The notes under the pieces were generated by a model. That model did no database searches, had not been told where the DNA came from, and saw nothing but the letters and a program-made list of their open reading frames with translations. A program made the translations under genes and the position numbers. A stretch of DNA of 64,000 bases from Thalassobellus sediminis (GTDB lineage Bacteria > Bacteroidota > Bacteroidia > Flavobacteriales > Flavobacteriaceae). Shown here one piece after another: positions 1 to 9,978 of this stretch. The stretch is taken from NCBI RefSeq assembly GCF_044386045.1, contig NZ_JBISCD010000037.1, forward strand, positions 186,001 through 250,000, read 5' to 3'. Within the stretch, counting starts at the first letter, position 1. The number at the start of each line of letters is the position of its first letter.

Positions 1-1
1 G

Positions 2-2113
2 GTTTTTATGAAAGAAATATGGCCTGTTGTTGAGCGTCATATAGCTTGGGAAAAACGAAATTTTGATGCCGATAACGACGGACTTTATGATGCCTACGCT
101 ACTATTTGGGCTAGTGATGCGCTACAATATACAGGAGGCGGTGTTACTTACGCGTCGGCATATAATTATTCTGCAAATCTATTAGCAGCAAGTATTGCTA
201 AACTATTAAACAAAAACCCAAATCCTTATATTAAAGAAGCGAAGCTCATTAAAAGTGCTATTGAAACAAAATTATGGGTCGCAGAAAAAGGTGTATTTGC
301 CGAATATAAAGATTTATTAGGTAATCAATTAGTACATGATAATCCTGGGCTTTGGACTATTTATCACAGCTTAGATGAAAATATAGCAAACTCCTTTCAA
401 GCTTATCAATCTTTAAGATATGTAGATACTGAAATTCCACATATTCCTGTAAAAGCGGAAGGATTACCGTATACCGATTTAGAATTAGTATCCACATCCA
501 ACTGGCAACCTTACACATGGTCTGTTAATAATGTGGCTCTAGCAGAAAATTTACATGCTTCTCTAGCTTATTGGCAAGGTGGAAGAAACGAAGCAGCTTT
601 TAAATTATGGAAAAGTGCTCTAATAGAAAGCATGTATTTAGGGGCGTCTCCTGGTGGTTTTCAACAATTATCGGTTTATGATGCCATTCGTGGTGAGTTG
701 TATCGTGATTTTGCCGACCCTGTTGGAATGGCGGCGCGTTCTTTAGTTGAGGGTTTATTCGGCATTCACCCCAATGCTATTGAAAACACGTTGACTATAA
801 CACCTGGTTTCCCTAAAGATTGGAAAGAAGCGTCTTTAGAAGTTCCAGATATTTATATCGCTTTCACGGAAGAAGAACTCGTTTCAAAGTATACTATCGT
901 TTCAAAGTTTAAGCATGAAATGACAGTGCAATTACGTATCAATGCATCCTATGAAGCGATTGATTCTATCACAATTAATAATGAAAACGTATCATGGAAA
1001 TTAGATGAATCTGCTATTGGAAGTCCTAAAATAATTATTGAAAGTCCCTATCAAAAAGAATACACTATTAAAATAAAATGGAAAGGAGAAGCTTTAGAAA
1101 ACCCAATATTTGAATTCGCAGGAGCCTTAGATGAAGCGTTTCAATTTAAAACATCAAAAGCCGACATTTTAAAAATTTACGATCCGCAAGCTTCCATTTC
1201 AGAAACAAACAAAACAAATCATCAATTAGATTTCAAAATAAATTCTAAAGAAGGCCATAAAACCTTTTTCATTCAACTAAAGCAAAACAATATGCTTTGG
1301 TGGCAACCTGTACATTTAAATGTTGTTCCTAAAACAGAAGAAAATTCAAGAATTCAAAATTGGGATTTAGAACTTCCAACTGATACAAAATTTGAAATGG
1401 TTTTATTAGAATCTATTTTCAACAGTAAAGTAACCGATATTTTTGAGCAAAAATACTTAACACCAAGACCAACATCTCCTACCCTACAATTACCAACACA
1501 AGGTATTGGAAACTGGTGTTATCCATACGTAAAACCTAATATTGATGATTCTGGATTACGAGAAAAAGCAAATAATGATAATACAATTATTAGTCCGCAA
1601 AACATTCCATTTCAAACACCTTCAGAAATCAGTAAAAACAATATTGCCTTTGTATCGCAATGGGATAACTTTCCTGAATCTATAGAAATTCCGCTTTCAG
1701 GAAATGCTTCACACGCCTATTTAATGATGGCAGGAACCACTAATCCTATGCAGAGTCGATTTACAAATGGTAGTGTTAAAATCATATATTCCGATGGAAG
1801 TATTGAAAACTTAGAATTAAAGAATCCTGAAAACTGGTGGCCTATAGAACAAGATTATTTTGTTAACGGATTAGCCTTTACAACCGATGCTCCAAAACCA
1901 CCAAGAGTTTATTTAAAAACAGGTAAAATTACTAGAACGTTTAAAGATTTTATACACATAAAAGGTTTTAGTGATTATGGAATAGATGGCGGTGCAGCCA
2001 CTCTTTTAGACTTACCATTAAACCCAAATAAAACACTAAAATCACTTAAAATCAAAGCCATTGCCAACGAAGTTGTAATTGGCCTAATGAGTGTCACACT
2101 AATTAGAAATTAA
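2..2113 (+). CDS. DUF4450-type glycoside-hydrolase-like protein, 5' end missing
   Basis: The reading frame is open to the left edge of the window, so the ATG at base 8 is probably internal and about 700 C-terminal residues are visible. The visible N-terminal part looks like an (alpha/alpha)6 catalytic barrel: DNDGLYDAY, then conserved Trp/Tyr-rich helices (WSVNNVALAEN, SLAYWQGG). A Bacteroidota-type beta-rich C-terminal region follows. By recollection of the family this matches DUF4450 proteins, which sit in polysaccharide utilisation loci with rhamnosidase-like enzymes. It lies 11 nt before another hairpin-fold glycosidase-like gene and shortly before galactose genes, which suggests action on a galactose-containing glycan. 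The substrate cannot be read from the sequence. The N-terminal signal, if any, lies outside the window. Confidence 0.7.
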   Translation, partial: VFMKEIWPVVERHIAWEKRNFDADNDGLYDAYATIWASDALQYTGGGVTYASAYNYSANLLAASIAKLLNKNPNPYIKEAKLIKSAIETKLWVAEKGVFAEYKDLLGNQLVHDNPGLWTIYHSLDENIANSFQAYQSLRYVDTEIPHIPVKAEGLPYTDLELVSTSNWQPYTWSVNNVALAENLHASLAYWQGGRNEAAFKLWKSALIESMYLGASPGGFQQLSVYDAIRGELYRDFADPVGMAARSLVEGLFGIHPNAIENTLTITPGFPKDWKEASLEVPDIYIAFTEEELVSKYTIVSKFKHEMTVQLRINASYEAIDSITINNENVSWKLDESAIGSPKIIIESPYQKEYTIKIKWKGEALENPIFEFAGALDEAFQFKTSKADILKIYDPQASISETNKTNHQLDFKINSKEGHKTFFIQLKQNNMLWWQPVHLNVVPKTEENSRIQNWDLELPTDTKFEMVLLESIFNSKVTDIFEQKYLTPRPTSPTLQLPTQGIGNWCYPYVKPNIDDSGLREKANNDNTIISPQNIPFQTPSEISKNNIAFVSQWDNFPESIEIPLSGNASHAYLMMAGTTNPMQSRFTNGSVKIIYSDGSIENLELKNPENWWPIEQDYFVNGLAFTTDAPKPPRVYLKTGKITRTFKDFIHIKGFSDYGIDGGAATLLDLPLNPNKTLKSLKIKAIANEVVIGLMSVTLIRN

Positions 2114-2124
2114 TACCCAACATA

Positions 2125-4332
2125 ATGATTAAAACAAAACTTTTTTATCTTTTAGCCTTTGCTTTTTTAAGTATCTATTCATGTACAGAAAAAAATAAGG
2201 AACCCAAAAAAATAGATCGCAAAGCGCTCGTTACACGACATACTATTAAAATAAATAAAGTAGACACGCTAGCATCTTTATCTGTAGGGAATGGCAAATT
2301 TGCCTTTACAGTTGATGCTACAGGGTTGCAATCTTTTCCTGAACATTATGCCCTAGGAGTGCCTTTAGGAACACAATCTGAATGGGGATGGCATACCTTT
2401 CCAAACACTGAAAACTATGAATTTACTGAAACTTTAAAAGGGTATGATTTTAATGGAAATTCAAATAGTTTATATGCTGTACAAGTTGAAAGAGCCAAAA
2501 TACAGAATGCTGAAAACAATTTAGGCACAACAGAATCCAACGCTATTTTAAGGACTAAAAATGCTATAGACCATTTTAGAGCAAATCCACATAGGCTTCA
2601 ATTGGGTTCTATTGGTTTAGAAATCACTAAAAACGATGGCACACTTGCTACGGCAAATGATTTAAAAGCTATAAATCAAGAACTAGATATGTGGACAGGG
2701 AAAATTGAAAGTCATTTTACAATTGATGGTATTCCTGTAAAAGTAATTACCTATGGCGATTCTAAAACAGATGGTATTGCAGCAAAAGTTGAGTCTCCCC
2801 TATTAAAAGAAAAACGTATTAAAATAAAATTAAGGTTTCCTTATCCAACAAATGAATTTTCAGATAGAGGTGTAAATTATTCAAATAATGATAAGCATCA
2901 AACAGATGTAAATAAAAATGAATCTAGTAAAGATTTCGTTTTTAAAAGAACATTAGATAATGACACCTATTTTGTAGAAGTCAATTTTAATACCAATGCT
3001 ACTTTATCAAAAATTGAAGACCATTACTATGCAATATTACCAGATGCTGAAAACAGTTTTGAGGTGGCTATTAACTTTTCTCAAAACGAAAAACAACAAA
3101 TATCAAGCTTTAACGAAACCGAACAAAACAGCATCACAGCCTGGGATACCTTTTGGCAATCTGGTGGTGCTGTCGATTTTTCAGAATGTACAGATGCTAG
3201 AGCTTTTGAGTTAGAAAGACGTGTTGTTTTATCGCAATACCTTACTAGAGTACAATGTGCAGGAAACTACCCCGTACAAGAAACAGCTTTAACCTATAAC
3301 AGTTGGTATGGTAAACCACATATGGAAATGTACTGGTGGCATTCAACTCATTTTCCGCTATGGAGTAGAACGCCATTATTAGAAAACAGTATGGGGTGGT
3401 ATTTTGATGCTTACGACAATGCGAAATTAATTGCAGAAAGACAAGGTTACAAAGGCGTACGTTGGCAAAAAATGACCGACCATGATGCTGGTGAAGCACC
3501 ATCATCAGTAGGTTCTTTTTTAATATGGCAACAACCCCATGTTATTTATTTAGCTGAAATGATTTATCGCAATAATCCATCAAAAGAGAACTTAGAAAAA
3601 TACAAAAAACTCATATTTTCTACAGCGGAATTTATGGCATCATACCCTAATTATGACGCTAAAAACGACAGATATGTTTTAGGAAAAGGCGTTATTCCTG
3701 CACAAGAATGCTTTGATAAATTAGAAACTTTTAACCCACCTTGGGAATTAGCATATTGGAAATGGGCCTTACAAACTGCTCAAAAGTGGCAAGAACGATT
3801 AGGTTTAGAGCGTCAAGACGATTGGCAAAAAATTATTGATAAATTATCACCAATGGCTCAAAAAGATGGTGTGTATTTAGTGGCTGAAAGTGTACAAAAC
3901 TCGTATGATGCTACAAGTGAACATTTAATAGACCATCCTGCTGTTTTGGGAGCTATAAGTGCTACACCTCATAATAATTATGTAGATTTAGAAGTCATGA
4001 ACAGAACCTTTGACTTAGTAGATAAGGTTTGGACATGGAATCATACTTGGGGATGGGATTTCCCGCTTGAAGCTATGGCAGCAACACGTTTAAACAGACC
4101 AGAAGATGCTATTAAAGCCTTATTTAGAGATGAAATAACTAACACCTATTTACCTAATGGACATAATTACCAAAATGAAAGACTTACTCTATATTTACCT
4201 GGAAATGGTGGTACCCTTTCTGCCGTTGCTCTTATGTGCGCTGGTTACGATGGAAACACTATTAAAAATCCAGGGTTTCCTAAAGATGGTACTTGGAATG
4301 TTAAATGGGAAGGTTTAAATCCCATGCCTTAA
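2125..4332 (+). CDS. Six-hairpin (GH65-like) glycosidase-like lipoprotein
   Basis: This is a 735-residue protein with a lipoprotein signal (hydrophobic residues 3-16, lipobox ending IYSC, Cys20), so it is probably anchored in an outer or periplasmic membrane. Residues around 390-470 hold aromatic, acidic motifs (GKPHMEMYWWHSTHFPLW, DHDAGEAPSS), and WNHTWGWDFP lies near residue 640. These resemble (alpha/alpha)6 glycosidases of the GH65/GH95/GH127-like clans, with E/D-rich clusters as likely catalytic sites. It starts 11 nt after the DUF4450 gene and is followed by a strong terminator, so the two form the end of one operon. I infer that it processes oligosaccharides feeding the galactose pathway downstream. 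The exact GH family and substrate are unknown to me. Confidence 0.65.
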   Translation: MIKTKLFYLLAFAFLSIYSCTEKNKEPKKIDRKALVTRHTIKINKVDTLASLSVGNGKFAFTVDATGLQSFPEHYALGVPLGTQSEWGWHTFPNTENYEFTETLKGYDFNGNSNSLYAVQVERAKIQNAENNLGTTESNAILRTKNAIDHFRANPHRLQLGSIGLEITKNDGTLATANDLKAINQELDMWTGKIESHFTIDGIPVKVITYGDSKTDGIAAKVESPLLKEKRIKIKLRFPYPTNEFSDRGVNYSNNDKHQTDVNKNESSKDFVFKRTLDNDTYFVEVNFNTNATLSKIEDHYYAILPDAENSFEVAINFSQNEKQQISSFNETEQNSITAWDTFWQSGGAVDFSECTDARAFELERRVVLSQYLTRVQCAGNYPVQETALTYNSWYGKPHMEMYWWHSTHFPLWSRTPLLENSMGWYFDAYDNAKLIAERQGYKGVRWQKMTDHDAGEAPSSVGSFLIWQQPHVIYLAEMIYRNNPSKENLEKYKKLIFSTAEFMASYPNYDAKNDRYVLGKGVIPAQECFDKLETFNPPWELAYWKWALQTAQKWQERLGLERQDDWQKIIDKLSPMAQKDGVYLVAESVQNSYDATSEHLIDHPAVLGAISATPHNNYVDLEVMNRTFDLVDKVWTWNHTWGWDFPLEAMAATRLNRPEDAIKALFRDEITNTYLPNGHNYQNERLTLYLPGNGGTLSAVALMCAGYDGNTIKNPGFPKDGTWNVKWEGLNPMP

Positions 4333-4358
4333 AGATAGATAACACATAATTTACATCT

Positions 4359-4387
4359 AAAAACTACTCTATTTTGAGTAGTTTTTT
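4359..4387 (+). terminator. Rho-independent terminator
   Basis: Arms ACTACTC and GAGTAGT enclose a TATTTT loop, with an A run before and six T after. It lies 26 nt past the stop of the six-hairpin lipoprotein gene and separates it from galK. Confidence 0.85.
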
Positions 4388-4439
4388 AATCAATAAAGAA
4401 ATTAGCACAATTAATAAATGTAAATAATACATTTATTAG

Positions 4440-4447
4440 TATATTTG
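4440..4447 (+). promoter_or_regulatory. -7 promoter box of galK
   Basis: TATATTTG matches the Bacteroidota -7 consensus TAnnTTTG and lies 34 nt before the galK start codon, after a terminator. The gal genes therefore probably have their own transcript. Confidence 0.55.
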
Positions 4448-4480
4448 CATTAATAATTTAGACAAATTAGATTAAATAAA

Positions 4481-5629
4481 ATGAACAACGTACTCATTAA
4501 AAAAGTAAAAGACAACTTTATTAATACGTTCAAAATAGAACCTATCCTAGTTTTTTCCCCTGGTAGAATAAATATTATTGGAGAACATACCGATTATAAT
4601 GATGGATTTGTATTTCCTGCAGCAGTAAATAAAGGTATTGTAGCTGCGCTTCAAAAAAGTAATTCTAAAACTTCTATAGCAAAAGCTCTAGATTTAGAGG
4701 AAACTATACAATTTTCAACAAATGCTATCAATCCGTTAGAAAAAGAAAGTTGGGGAAACTATATTTTGGGAGTTATTTCAGAAATTCAGAAAAAAGGAAT
4801 TAGCGTTGGTAATTTCAATATAACCTTTAGTGGAAATATTCCTGCTGGTTCAGGTATGTCTTCTTCTGCCGCATTAGAAAATGCTGTTGTTTTTGGATTA
4901 AATGAATTATTTAATTTAGGATTAACTAAAACGGAAATGATTTTAATATCACAAAAAGCAGAACATAATTATGTGGGGGTTAAATGTGGTATTATGGATC
5001 AATATGCTAGCATGTTTGGTATAAAAAACCATGCGCTACTTTTAGATTGTAGAACCATTGAAGCAAAACCTTTTGAAATTAATTTTGAAAATCATGAGTT
5101 AATGCTTATCAATACTAATGTAAAGCATAGCTTGTGTGATAGTGCTTATAACGACAGGCGATCTGTGTGTGAAAAGGTTTCAAAAATGTTAGCCATTAAA
5201 GCTTTAAGAGATGCTACTCAAAAAGATTTAGAAAAAATTAAAACGACACTTTCTGAAGAAGACTTTCAAAAAGCACTTTTCGTTATTGAAGAAAATACAC
5301 GTGCTGAAAAAGCATCAAAAGCCATGACAGATGGTGACTTAAAAACACTAGGAGCATTAATATACGGTTCACATGATGGATTACAAAACCAATATAAAGT
5401 AAGTTGTGATGAATTAGATTTCCTTGTAGAACAAGCCAAACAAAACCAAGACATATTAGGAGCTAGAATGATGGGAGGCGGTTTTGGTGGTTGCACCATA
5501 AATTTAATAGCTAAAACAGCAGTAGACGAATTTAAAACAACGGTTTCTAAAGCATACAAAACTAAATTTAATAAAGACTGTTCTATTTATTCTGTAGAGC
5601 TTTCTGACGGTACACATCTTATAAAATAA
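4481..5629 (+). CDS. galK: Galactokinase
   Basis: Phosphorylates alpha-D-galactose to galactose-1-phosphate with ATP, the first committed Leloir step, in the cytoplasm. At 382 residues it has the usual family length. The GHMP kinase signatures are complete: the galactokinase motif PGRINIIGEHTDY at residues 27-39, the ATP-binding glycine-serine loop PAGSGMSSSAALE near 125, the catalytic Asp in KCGIMDQYAS near 170, and the C-terminal motif MGGGFGGCTI near 330. It is followed by galT after 22 nt and then a beta-galactosidase, so the product feeds directly into GalT. Confidence 0.97.
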   Translation: MNNVLIKKVKDNFINTFKIEPILVFSPGRINIIGEHTDYNDGFVFPAAVNKGIVAALQKSNSKTSIAKALDLEETIQFSTNAINPLEKESWGNYILGVISEIQKKGISVGNFNITFSGNIPAGSGMSSSAALENAVVFGLNELFNLGLTKTEMILISQKAEHNYVGVKCGIMDQYASMFGIKNHALLLDCRTIEAKPFEINFENHELMLINTNVKHSLCDSAYNDRRSVCEKVSKMLAIKALRDATQKDLEKIKTTLSEEDFQKALFVIEENTRAEKASKAMTDGDLKTLGALIYGSHDGLQNQYKVSCDELDFLVEQAKQNQDILGARMMGGGFGGCTINLIAKTAVDEFKTTVSKAYKTKFNKDCSIYSVELSDGTHLIK

Positions 5630-5651
5630 TTAACCACGTATTTTCAAAAAA

Positions 5652-6671
5652 ATGAATTCAGATTTACAAGATTATTCACATAAACGTTTTAATATATTAA
5701 CTGGTGAATGGGTTTTAGTATCGCCACATCGTGCTAAAAGACCATGGCAAGGACAAAATGAAACGGTTTCTAATGAAATTAGCCCCTCTCACGACCCAAG
5801 TTGTTATTTATGTGCTGGAAATACAAGAATTAATGGTGAAATAAATCCAGATTACAATGATGCTTTTGTGTTTATGAATGATTTTGGTGCCCTTCAAACC
5901 GATTCAAAATCATTTTCGGTAGAAGATGGTTTATTTAAAGCACAAAGCGAGCAAGGTATTTGCAAAGTCATTTGTTTTAGTCCAGACCACTCAAAAAGTT
6001 TAGCCGATATGGATGCAAAAGACATTGAAAAAGTGGTTTTTACATGGCAAAATGAGTATCAATCACTTAGCAAAAATGACCTTATCAATTATGTTCAAAT
6101 TTTTGAAAACAAAGGAGCAGTTATGGGGTGTAGTAATCCACATCCACATGGCCAAATTTGGAGTCAATCAACCTTACCAAATGAAGTTGTTAAAAAAGAC
6201 TCGCAACAGTTAGACTATTACGCTAAAAATAAAAGCAGTCTTTTAGGTGATTATCTGAAACAAGAATTAGAAAAAAACGAACGTATCATTTTTGATAACG
6301 ATGCTTTTGTTGTGCTTATTCCGTTTTGGGCAGTATGGCCTTTTGAAGCTATGATTGTTCCAAAATCTCATAAAAGAAATATCTTAGAATTAGAAAATAA
6401 CGAATCCTTTCTTTTTGCTGAAGCTATTTCGGTTTTAACCAAAGCATACGACAAATTATTTAACACCTCTTTCCCCTATTCTAGTGGTATTCATCAAGCT
6501 CCAACAAATGGAGAAGCTAATAAACATTGGCATTGGCACATGAGTTTTTACCCGCCTTTATTACGAAGTGCTACCGTTAAAAAATTCATGGTAGGTTATG
6601 AAATGTTTGGGTCGCCACAACGAGATATTACGGCAGAAATTGCAACAAAAATGATACGAGATTTGGTATAA
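5652..6671 (+). CDS. galT: Galactose-1-phosphate uridylyltransferase
   Basis: Exchanges UMP between UDP-glucose and galactose-1-phosphate (Leloir pathway, cytoplasm). The protein is 339 residues, typical for GalT. The zinc-binding CYLC pair is at residues 51-54. The catalytic HIT-type motif NPHPHGQIW is near residue 160, with the second HPH His as the uridylylated residue. The C-terminal metal-site motif HWHWHMSFYPP is near residue 298. It sits between galK and a GH2 beta-galactosidase with gaps of 22 and 17 nt, forming a compact operon. No galE or galM is visible in the window. Confidence 0.97.
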   Translation: MNSDLQDYSHKRFNILTGEWVLVSPHRAKRPWQGQNETVSNEISPSHDPSCYLCAGNTRINGEINPDYNDAFVFMNDFGALQTDSKSFSVEDGLFKAQSEQGICKVICFSPDHSKSLADMDAKDIEKVVFTWQNEYQSLSKNDLINYVQIFENKGAVMGCSNPHPHGQIWSQSTLPNEVVKKDSQQLDYYAKNKSSLLGDYLKQELEKNERIIFDNDAFVVLIPFWAVWPFEAMIVPKSHKRNILELENNESFLFAEAISVLTKAYDKLFNTSFPYSSGIHQAPTNGEANKHWHWHMSFYPPLLRSATVKKFMVGYEMFGSPQRDITAEIATKMIRDLV

Positions 6672-6688
6672 TTTTTAACACATAAAAT

Positions 6689-9600
6689 ATGAGACTATCT
6701 ATTTCTCTTTTTACTCTTCTATTATTTGCTTCACAAATAGCAACTTGTCAAGTAAGTAAAAAATCAGCTAATAAAATTAGACCTTGGGAAGATCCAGAAG
6801 TATCAGGAATAAATAGAATGCCAGCTAAGGCTACCTCATTTTCATTTCCTAATGAAATAGCGGCTATAGAAAACACTAAAGAAACTTCAGGAAGATATCA
6901 ACTATTAAATGGAGACTGGAAATTTTTATGGAGGCCAACTCCAGATGGTATACCATCTGGAGTTGAAAAACCGTCATTTAACGATTCAAACTGGAAAACA
7001 ATACCAGTACCTGCAAACTGGGAACTAAATGGTTACGGTACTGCTTTATACACAAGTGCTGGCTATACATTTAGTCCTATTGAACCTCCATACACACCAG
7101 AAAACGATAACCCCACAGGTGTTTACCGAACAACGTTTGAAACACCTAGCAATTGGAAAAACATGCAAACAACACTCACTTTTGGTGGCGTTAGTTCTGC
7201 ATACTATGTTTGGTTAAATGGTGAGTTATTAGGGTATAGTGAAGACAGTATGCTACCAACGCATTTTGATGTTTCACCTTTTCTTAAAGAAGGCAAAAAT
7301 GATTTAGTAGTAAAAGTTTATAGATGGAGTGACGGAACCTATTTAGAAGATCAAGACCATTGGAGACTTAGCGGTATTCATCGTGATGTTTACCTAACTG
7401 CGGCTCCAAAAGTCCAGTTATACGACTTTTTTGTTCAAACAGATTTAGACAAAAATTACGAAGATGCTATTCTTAAAGTACGTCCGAAAATAAAAGCTTT
7501 TAATGGCACTTCATTAAAAGACATAACATTAGGCATGAAACTGTTTGATGAGAATAGCAATAATATTCTTAAAGACACCACACGAATTACTGCCAATAAC
7601 ATATATAATGAAACCTATTCGCAACGTGGTGAAAACGATTTTGCTTTAATACAAGCATCTGTGAAAAACCCTAAAAAATGGAGCGCTGAAAATCCGAATT
7701 TATACACTTTAGTTTTCGATTTAAAAAATAAAAACGGGGATATTCTTGAAACTAGAAGCACCAAAGTAGGTTTCAGAAACATTGAAATTATTGATGGTGA
7801 ACTTTTTGTAAACGGGCAATCTGTTTTATTATATGGAGTTAATAGACATGACCACGATCCTATAAATGGTAAAGTTGTTAGTGAAGCCTCTATGACTAAA
7901 GACATATTAACCATGAAACAGTTCAATGTAAATGCTGTAAGAACATCACATTACCCTAATAACGAAATATGGTATGAGTTATGCGACAAATATGGTATTT
8001 ATTTAATAGACGAAGCTAACTTAGAAACACATGGATTAGGAGGTAAACTAAGTAACGATGTGGCATGGTCTGGAGCTTTTTTACAACGAGCAATCCGTAT
8101 GGTAGAACGGGATAAAAACCATCCTTCTATTATATTTTGGTCTTTAGGAAACGAATCTGGATCAGGCTTTAATCATGATACCATGGCGCATTGGATTAAA
8201 GATTACGATAATACACGTTTTATACATTACGAAGGAGCACAAACCACAGGAGGAAAACACAGAGTAGAAAATAAGATTTTAAAAGATCCAGACTATGTCG
8301 ATATGGTTAGCCGTATGTACTCTTCTCTTGATTATATGGTTCGTATGGCGGAATATAAAGAAGAAACCAGGCCCATTATATATTGTGAATATGCTCATTC
8401 CATGGGGAATTCTACTGGAAACTTATTTGAATTTTGGGATGCTATTCGTTCACATAAAAACATGATTGGAGGTTTTATTTGGGATTGGATGGATCAAGGT
8501 TTATTACAAAAAAACAAAGACGGAATTGAATATTACGCTTACGGAGGTGATATGGGTGATGCTGAACTTCCTAATTCTTCAAATTTTTGTATTAATGGTA
8601 TTGTAGATCCTGCAATTAATCCGAAACCAGCGTTATGGGAATGTAAAAAGGTTTTTCAACCTATAAAAATTACAGCATCAAACATTGATTCTAAAGAATT
8701 TGAAATACTGAACAGACATAATTTCGATAATTTATCAAAGTTTAATTTGAACTGGCAACTTCAAGAAGATGGAAAAACCATTCAAAAAGGAATTATTACA
8801 TCTTTTAACTTAGCTCCAAAACAGACTTCAAAAATTTCAATTCCTTATAAAACTCCTAAACTAAAAGCTGGGGCAGAATATTTTATTAGAATTGGTTTTA
8901 GTTTGAAAGAAGATGAAAGTTGGGCTAAAAAAAATCATGAGGTTGCTTGGGAACAAATAAAACTGAATTATAGCAAAGACTTTAAAACGTCTAAAAAATC
9001 AAACACCCCTATTGAAGTAAATGACAATTCCGTAAAAGGTAAAGACTTCCTTGTTCATTTCAATTCTGAAACAGGATTATTAGATAACTATACCTTTAAA
9101 AACAATCGACTAATACAAAACGGTTTAACCCCTAGTTTCTGGAGACCAGATACCGATAACGATCATTTAGGAGGTAAAACATATAAATCCTTAGCTATTT
9201 GGAAAGAAGCATCTGAAGTTCGTGCCTTAAAAACATTCAATATAACTAAAGAAAAAAACTCTAAGGTTGAAGTAAAAAGTGTGTTTGGTTTTGAAAATAC
9301 AGATACGACCATGAAAATTAAATATAGTATAGATAATAAAGGACGTATTTTAGTAGAAACTACCTTTAAAGGAAATGATAGCTTACCAATGCTTCCTAAA
9401 TTAGGACTTCAATTAAAAACGCCAAAAGCTTTTGACAATTTAACTTGGCTTGGTAAAGGACCTCACGAAAATTACATAGATAGACAGTTAAGTGCCGATG
9501 TTGGACTTTATAAAGAATCTGTTTTAAACGATTACTATGCTTATATAAGACCACAAGAAAGTAGCAATAAAACAGAAGTACGATGGTTTGCTTTAACAAA

Positions 9601-9904
9601 CTCAAAAGGCATTGGGCTAAAAATAACAGGTATTTCAAAAAACTTAAGTGTTAGTGCATGGCCTTATTCAACGAATGATATTGATGAAGCTCAACACACC
9701 TACAATTTGGTATCAAGAGATTTTATAACCGTAAATATCGATTACAAGCAAATGGGGCTTGGTGGAGATGATAGCTGGTCTTTAAACGCACTTCCTCATA
9801 AAGAGTTTAGAATACCTTCAAAAGATTACTCATATAGCTTTTTAATAGAGCCTATTCTTAATACTAAAACCATACAAAGAACTAATACTACTGGATTAAA
9901 TTAA
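6689..9904 (+). CDS. Exported GH2 beta-galactosidase (LacZ-like)
   Basis: This is a 1071-residue GH2 enzyme with an N-terminal signal peptide (residues 1-20, ending near IATCQ), so it is periplasmic or surface-exposed, unlike cytoplasmic E. coli LacZ. Visible features are the sugar-binding/jelly-roll N-terminus, the GVNRHDHDP motif near 390, the acid/base Glu in LGNESGSG near 488, the nucleophile Glu in YCEYAHSMGN near 568, and a C-terminal beta-galactosidase small-chain-like domain (WLGKGPHENYIDR near 930). It starts 17 nt after galT. I infer that it frees galactose from an oligosaccharide for GalK/GalT. Linkage specificity is not readable. Confidence 0.93.
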   Translation: MRLSISLFTLLLFASQIATCQVSKKSANKIRPWEDPEVSGINRMPAKATSFSFPNEIAAIENTKETSGRYQLLNGDWKFLWRPTPDGIPSGVEKPSFNDSNWKTIPVPANWELNGYGTALYTSAGYTFSPIEPPYTPENDNPTGVYRTTFETPSNWKNMQTTLTFGGVSSAYYVWLNGELLGYSEDSMLPTHFDVSPFLKEGKNDLVVKVYRWSDGTYLEDQDHWRLSGIHRDVYLTAAPKVQLYDFFVQTDLDKNYEDAILKVRPKIKAFNGTSLKDITLGMKLFDENSNNILKDTTRITANNIYNETYSQRGENDFALIQASVKNPKKWSAENPNLYTLVFDLKNKNGDILETRSTKVGFRNIEIIDGELFVNGQSVLLYGVNRHDHDPINGKVVSEASMTKDILTMKQFNVNAVRTSHYPNNEIWYELCDKYGIYLIDEANLETHGLGGKLSNDVAWSGAFLQRAIRMVERDKNHPSIIFWSLGNESGSGFNHDTMAHWIKDYDNTRFIHYEGAQTTGGKHRVENKILKDPDYVDMVSRMYSSLDYMVRMAEYKEETRPIIYCEYAHSMGNSTGNLFEFWDAIRSHKNMIGGFIWDWMDQGLLQKNKDGIEYYAYGGDMGDAELPNSSNFCINGIVDPAINPKPALWECKKVFQPIKITASNIDSKEFEILNRHNFDNLSKFNLNWQLQEDGKTIQKGIITSFNLAPKQTSKISIPYKTPKLKAGAEYFIRIGFSLKEDESWAKKNHEVAWEQIKLNYSKDFKTSKKSNTPIEVNDNSVKGKDFLVHFNSETGLLDNYTFKNNRLIQNGLTPSFWRPDTDNDHLGGKTYKSLAIWKEASEVRALKTFNITKEKNSKVEVKSVFGFENTDTTMKIKYSIDNKGRILVETTFKGNDSLPMLPKLGLQLKTPKAFDNLTWLGKGPHENYIDRQLSADVGLYKESVLNDYYAYIRPQESSNKTEVRWFALTNSKGIGLKITGISKNLSVSAWPYSTNDIDEAQHTYNLVSRDFITVNIDYKQMGLGGDDSWSLNALPHKEFRIPSKDYSYSFLIEPILNTKTIQRTNTTGLN

Positions 9905-9978
9905 TAAGCTTCATACTAATTCATAATTTTAAAAGTTATATTTTTGATAATTCATACAAATAATACAACTATTCATTA